Below are positions 52,282-55,229 of a DNA stretch of 55,229 nt, one piece after another; positions within the stretch are counted from its first letter, which is position 1; each line of letters opens with the position of its first letter. A model generated the notes under the pieces. That model was not told the origin of the DNA and searched no databases. It worked only from the letters and a program-made list of their open reading frames with translations. This DNA comes from CALCMJ01 sp964475415 (lineage in GTDB: Bacteria > Bacteroidota > Bacteroidia > Chitinophagales > Saprospiraceae). The translations under genes were made by a program, and so were the position numbers. Location: NCBI GenBank assembly GCA_964475415.1, contig CAYYWZ010000021.1, positions 1-55,229 of the forward strand. The letters run 5' to 3'.

Positions 52282-52962
52282 CTATTTAGTTACAGTTTCC
52301 CCGATTTCTAAAAATAGTAATTCCTTTCCTCTGGCTTCAAAAGCTGAACTTACCTTTTCTTTTTCTACTTGTATGTAGCCAAAAGTATCGTAATGGAACG
52401 GTATTATTTTAGTACAATCTATAAAGTCAGAAGCTAATATAGCATCTTCATAACCCATTGTAAAGTTATCACCTATGGGTAGAAATGCAAAATCAAGTTT
52501 TGGACAGATCATAGGGATCAGTTGCATATCCATGGTCAGTGCTGTATCTCCAGCGAAATAAAAACAACATTTCTTTGTATTGATAACGAAACCAGCAGGA
52601 TTGCCAGCATAACTTCCGTCAGGAAACGATGAGGTATGTACTGCATTAACCATTTTGACAGTTCCGAAATCAAACTCCCAAGAACCTCCATGATTCATAG
52701 GATGTCCTTCTATACCCAATTTCCCAAACCAAGTCACAACTTCATAGGTTGAGATAATCTTTGCGTTACAACGTTTAGCAATCGCCTCTGCATCATGTAT
52801 ATGATCTTGGTGACCGTGAGACAATAAGATATAATCAGCATCTATAGAATCTATATCTATGTGAGAAGCTAATTCATTAGGACTTATAAATGGATCAAAG
52901 AGTAATGAGCAGTCATCTAACTCTATATGAAAACATGCGTGCCCCAGAAATTTAATGTTCAT
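52282..52962 (-). CDS. UPF0173 metal-dependent hydrolase (metallo-beta-lactamase fold)
   Basis: The 226-residue protein has the MBL motif LLSHGHQDHIHD (HxHxDH), with further metal ligands in NHGG, FAGDTAL and IPFHYDTF. It matches the UPF0173/YtkL type. Substrate unknown. It is the first gene of the parA-parB-DUF5683 operon and is transcribed from the -7 element at 52979-52986, which makes co-regulation with chromosome partition likely. A TIGR-type annotation would call it metal-dependent hydrolase. Confidence 0.93.
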   Translation of the reverse strand: MNIKFLGHACFHIELDDCSLLFDPFISPNELASHIDIDSIDADYILLSHGHQDHIHDAEAIAKRCNAKIISTYEVVTWFGKLGIEGHPMNHGGSWEFDFGTVKMVNAVHTSSFPDGSYAGNPAGFVINTKKCCFYFAGDTALTMDMQLIPMICPKLDFAFLPIGDNFTMGYEDAILASDFIDCTKIIPFHYDTFGYIQVEKEKVSSAFEARGKELLFLEIGETVTK

Positions 52963-52978
52963 ACTACGTAATTTGTGT

Positions 52979-52986
52979 CAAAAATA
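52979..52986 (-). promoter_or_regulatory. -7 promoter element of the UPF0173-parAB operon
   Basis: Minus-strand TATTTTTG fits TAnnTTTG, 16 bases before the start codon and just after the terminator of the upstream adhesin gene. Confidence 0.55.
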
Positions 52987-53021
52987 CTTCGATTTAGATG
53001 GAATAGGAATAATATCGGGAA

Positions 53022-53058
53022 TAAAAAAAACCGCCGGCAGTAAAAACTGCCAACGGCT
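53022..53058 (-). terminator. Rho-independent terminator of the adhesin gene
   Basis: Minus strand: CCGTTGGCAGT pairs with ACTGCCGGCGG (two GT pairs) around a TTTT loop, followed by eight Ts. It lies about 26 bases after the stop codon. Confidence 0.92.
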
Positions 53059-53084
53059 TCCAACAATCACACAATAAATCTTCG

Positions 53085-55229
53085 TTAGAAAGTATTTACA
53101 ATTACTTTCTTGGTGATAGGTATTTTATTATCTCGTGTATATATTCTTAACATGTAAACACCGTTACCAGCATCAGATAAATCAATCGAAATATTGTCTT
53201 CATTCTCTTGATTTACAGTTCTGATTAATTTACCATCTATAGTATAAACTTCAACTTTATCTACATTATTATTATCAATGAATACTTTATCTACAGTAGG
53301 GTTAGGGTAAACACCTATTTCTTCACTAATAACTTGTGTCAATTCAATTGGTCCTGATTCACTTGATCTATTTTCCACTACATCATCTCCTTGTACATCA
53401 GCAACAAAGTGTAAGCAATAATCTTCTATTTCCCCGTAGCCACTATTATCACAAGGGCCACTAGGGTAGCTACCTGCTTGCATAATTACTCTCATAGTCG
53501 CATTGCCCTGCCAAACATTGTACGGCATAGTAAGCATGCCTAATATTGTTCCAGGGCTACTTCCATAAGCTACAAACTCTCCAGCATCGAAGAAATCCCC
53601 ATCCATGTTAAAATCTATATAGATTTTCCAAAATGCAGTAGTATTGACATTGAAACCTGGATCTAACTTAAGTGTATAACTAGCCCCTTGCCATACAGGC
53701 GTACAAGTGCTGGTGAAATCTGCATAACCCCAGTTGTTTCCAGAGTGATTTACATAGTTTCCAAATTGTATTTCGTCTATCCAAGCTAGCTCTCCATTCA
53801 TACCTACAGGGTTACAATCTTCTCCATCTATAGTGATTGTAAATGAGCAGGTAGTAGAGTTTCCGCAAGCATCAGTAGCTTTATAAGTTATTGTCGTAAC
53901 AGAACCTTTAGCGAAAACAGAACCACTAGGTGGTCCAGCAATTTGAGTTACAGATACAGCAGCTGGAAGCTCCATGATATATTCTAGAGGCTTGTAATTG
54001 TACTGATCATTCCATTGTCCGTTACTTAATAACTCTACATAATCTTGTCCATCATTAAAATTATTAGGCTGACCAGGATACCAATTACTATAGGTCATTG
54101 GTTGTCCACTAGTCCATGTAAAGTTTCCTTCTGACGACGCATCACTTAAACCTATATAAGCAGAAGAAGCCTGGAGCTTACTTGTAAGCCAGCTATTTTC
54201 TGCTGCACTATTAACGGTAGCTAAACTTCCGCCATAGGAATTACAAGCATTATTAGCGTTTTCCCAAGTGTTAGGACTCAGAGAACAGTAATAATTAGAA
54301 CCATTGTATTCTCCCATATAGATATATCCAGGGATATGGTTATTAGTATAACTACAACATGTCGTTGCTGTAGGCGTATTCCAGTTCACAACAACTCCAG
54401 AGCTATTGTAAGGACAAGTAAGTACTACATCATCAGGACAGTCTATAGATATACTTGTTTCTACGGTAAGTTTGAAACTACACCAATCTGTATTGCCACA
54501 AGCATCTTCTGCTTCATAGCTTATTGTGTAGGTTCCAGCACTAAGATCTGAATTGATATTTGGTCCACCTGATTGATATACATTTACACAAGGTATCTCC
54601 ATGATATACTCTAATTTCTTGTGGCTATACTGATCATTCCATTGACCATTACTTAGCAGTTCCACATAATCTTGATCATCTAGATAATCATTAGGTTGAC
54701 CTGGATACCAGTTTTGGTAGCTTAAGTGTTCTCCACCTGCCCAAGTAAAATTACCCTCACTACCAGCATCACTAAGTCCGATATAGGCTGAACCTGAATT
54801 TATGAAATTTGATAAAAATGCATTTTCCTGAGCATTAGAAATTGTGGCGAGGTATCCTCCCTTACTCTGGCAAATTTGTTGAGCATTTTCCCATGTTGCT
54901 ATAGAAGCTGAACAATAGAATTTAGAACCATTCATAGATCCCATGTAAATAAATCCTGGGATATAACCATTTTGACAATCACTACAAGTCGTTGTATATG
55001 TTGGTAAAGACCATACGTCAGAAAGATTGGTATTACAATCAATAGTAAGATCAGAAGGGCAGTGTAATTCTAAACTGCCAGCATTCTCTACGGTTACTTT
55101 AAAGCTACACTGAGCAGTATTGCCACAAGCATCAGCAGCTGTATATACTACAGTTGTTGTACCAACGGGGAAAACATCACCAGACCAAAAATTAGCACTA
55201 AGCGTTGTCTCACTGCAGTTATCAGAAAC
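53085..55229 (-). CDS. T9SS-secreted adhesin with C-type lectin domains nested in HYR domains (5' end outside window)
   Basis: The frame stays open to the right edge, giving at least 714 residues; the Met at 54944 is internal, not the start. Order seen: HYR half with VYTAADACGN (edge), then a HYR start (CPSDLTIDC). C-type lectin 1 (about 54950-54590; QPN and WND calcium motifs) is inserted, then the HYR end. A second HYR start follows, C-type lectin 2 (about 54317-53960), and its HYR end (TQIAGPPSG, TDACGNSTTCSF). A GEVED domain (about 53790-53420, with GEIEDY) and a T9SS sorting domain (VYPNPTVDKVFI, VEVYTIDGKLIRTV) end the protein. It should be exported across the outer membrane and bind carbohydrates at the surface. 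Confidence 0.93.
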   Translation of the reverse strand, partial: VSDNCSETTLSANFWSGDVFPVGTTTVVYTAADACGNTAQCSFKVTVENAGSLELHCPSDLTIDCNTNLSDVWSLPTYTTTCSDCQNGYIPGFIYMGSMNGSKFYCSASIATWENAQQICQSKGGYLATISNAQENAFLSNFINSGSAYIGLSDAGSEGNFTWAGGEHLSYQNWYPGQPNDYLDDQDYVELLSNGQWNDQYSHKKLEYIMEIPCVNVYQSGGPNINSDLSAGTYTISYEAEDACGNTDWCSFKLTVETSISIDCPDDVVLTCPYNSSGVVVNWNTPTATTCCSYTNNHIPGYIYMGEYNGSNYYCSLSPNTWENANNACNSYGGSLATVNSAAENSWLTSKLQASSAYIGLSDASSEGNFTWTSGQPMTYSNWYPGQPNNFNDGQDYVELLSNGQWNDQYNYKPLEYIMELPAAVSVTQIAGPPSGSVFAKGSVTTITYKATDACGNSTTCSFTITIDGEDCNPVGMNGELAWIDEIQFGNYVNHSGNNWGYADFTSTCTPVWQGASYTLKLDPGFNVNTTAFWKIYIDFNMDGDFFDAGEFVAYGSSPGTILGMLTMPYNVWQGNATMRVIMQAGSYPSGPCDNSGYGEIEDYCLHFVADVQGDDVVENRSSESGPIELTQVISEEIGVYPNPTVDKVFIDNNNVDKVEVYTIDGKLIRTVNQENEDNISIDLSDAGNGVYMLRIYTRDNKIPITKKVIVNTF

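Noticed and set aside
1..55229. CRISPR array, tRNA, rRNA, prophage or insertion sequence
   Set aside because: No regularly spaced repeats, no cloverleaf with a CCA-type end, no rRNA signatures, and no integrase, transposase or phage structural genes were seen.

Overview
The window is chromosomal DNA of a member of the Bacteroidota. Three things point there. Secreted proteins end in type IX secretion (T9SS) sorting domains. Many genes have a -7 element of the form TAnnTTTG, in one case with TTG 19 bases upstream, and Shine-Dalgarno sequences are not evident. The family content is also typical: DUF4249, DUF5683, VPS10-like repeat protein, HYR/GEVED adhesin, and a parA-parB-DUF5683 cluster. The DNA is AT-rich with unusually many CTAG tetramers. 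I see no rRNA, tRNA, CRISPR array, prophage or intact insertion sequence. The gene set is mostly housekeeping, aerobic and biosynthetic; a marine or saprospiral/flavobacterial relative is plausible but not provable here.

Layout, left to right. Positions 1-182 hold a short remnant of an EEP-family nuclease/phosphatase gene and two palindromes. Next come an unusual zinc-ribbon/SDR protein and a HerA/FtsK-like ATPase (183-4274), succinyl-CoA ligase beta and a secreted M43 metalloprotease (4637-7374), malate dehydrogenase, a peroxiredoxin-like protein and an unknown secreted protein (7612-10125), tilS, a lipoprotein, mltG and panB (10122-14078), a DUF4249 lipoprotein, and dnaK with a special promoter region (14275-17341). 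A minus-strand operon (20977 to 17793) encodes PqiA-like, DUF6503-like, Gre-like, S4-domain and DEAD-box proteins and ends in a structured 3' region. Then follow an M50 protease, a DUF1415/patatin pair, a large VPS10-like repeat protein, a LOG-family enzyme, an Lrp/AsnC regulator and MarC (21055-28665). A run of minus-strand genes with membrane, AraC, VPGC-thioredoxin and beta-lactamase-fold products occupies 28827-32776.

The most informative part is 32901-40178. It holds a complete tryptophan operon, trpE-G-D-C-F-B-A, followed 7 bases later by a PnuC-family transporter gene. In front of trpE is a well-formed transcription attenuator: a consensus Bacteroidota promoter, a 19-residue leader peptide with two adjacent Trp codons, competing hairpins and a terminator. 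Promoter and start codon are so close that the leader mRNA should be almost leaderless.

The right part carries a large AsmA-like protein, an outer-membrane protein, a fused peptide ABC ATPase, a small membrane protein, fmt, an OmpA-family protein, and the chromosome-partition cluster UPF0173-parA-parB-DUF5683. It ends in a truncated T9SS-secreted adhesin in which C-type lectin domains are nested inside HYR domains.

Functions were assigned by reading motifs and remembered family patterns. No database search was possible, so unnamed genes are described by what can be seen.
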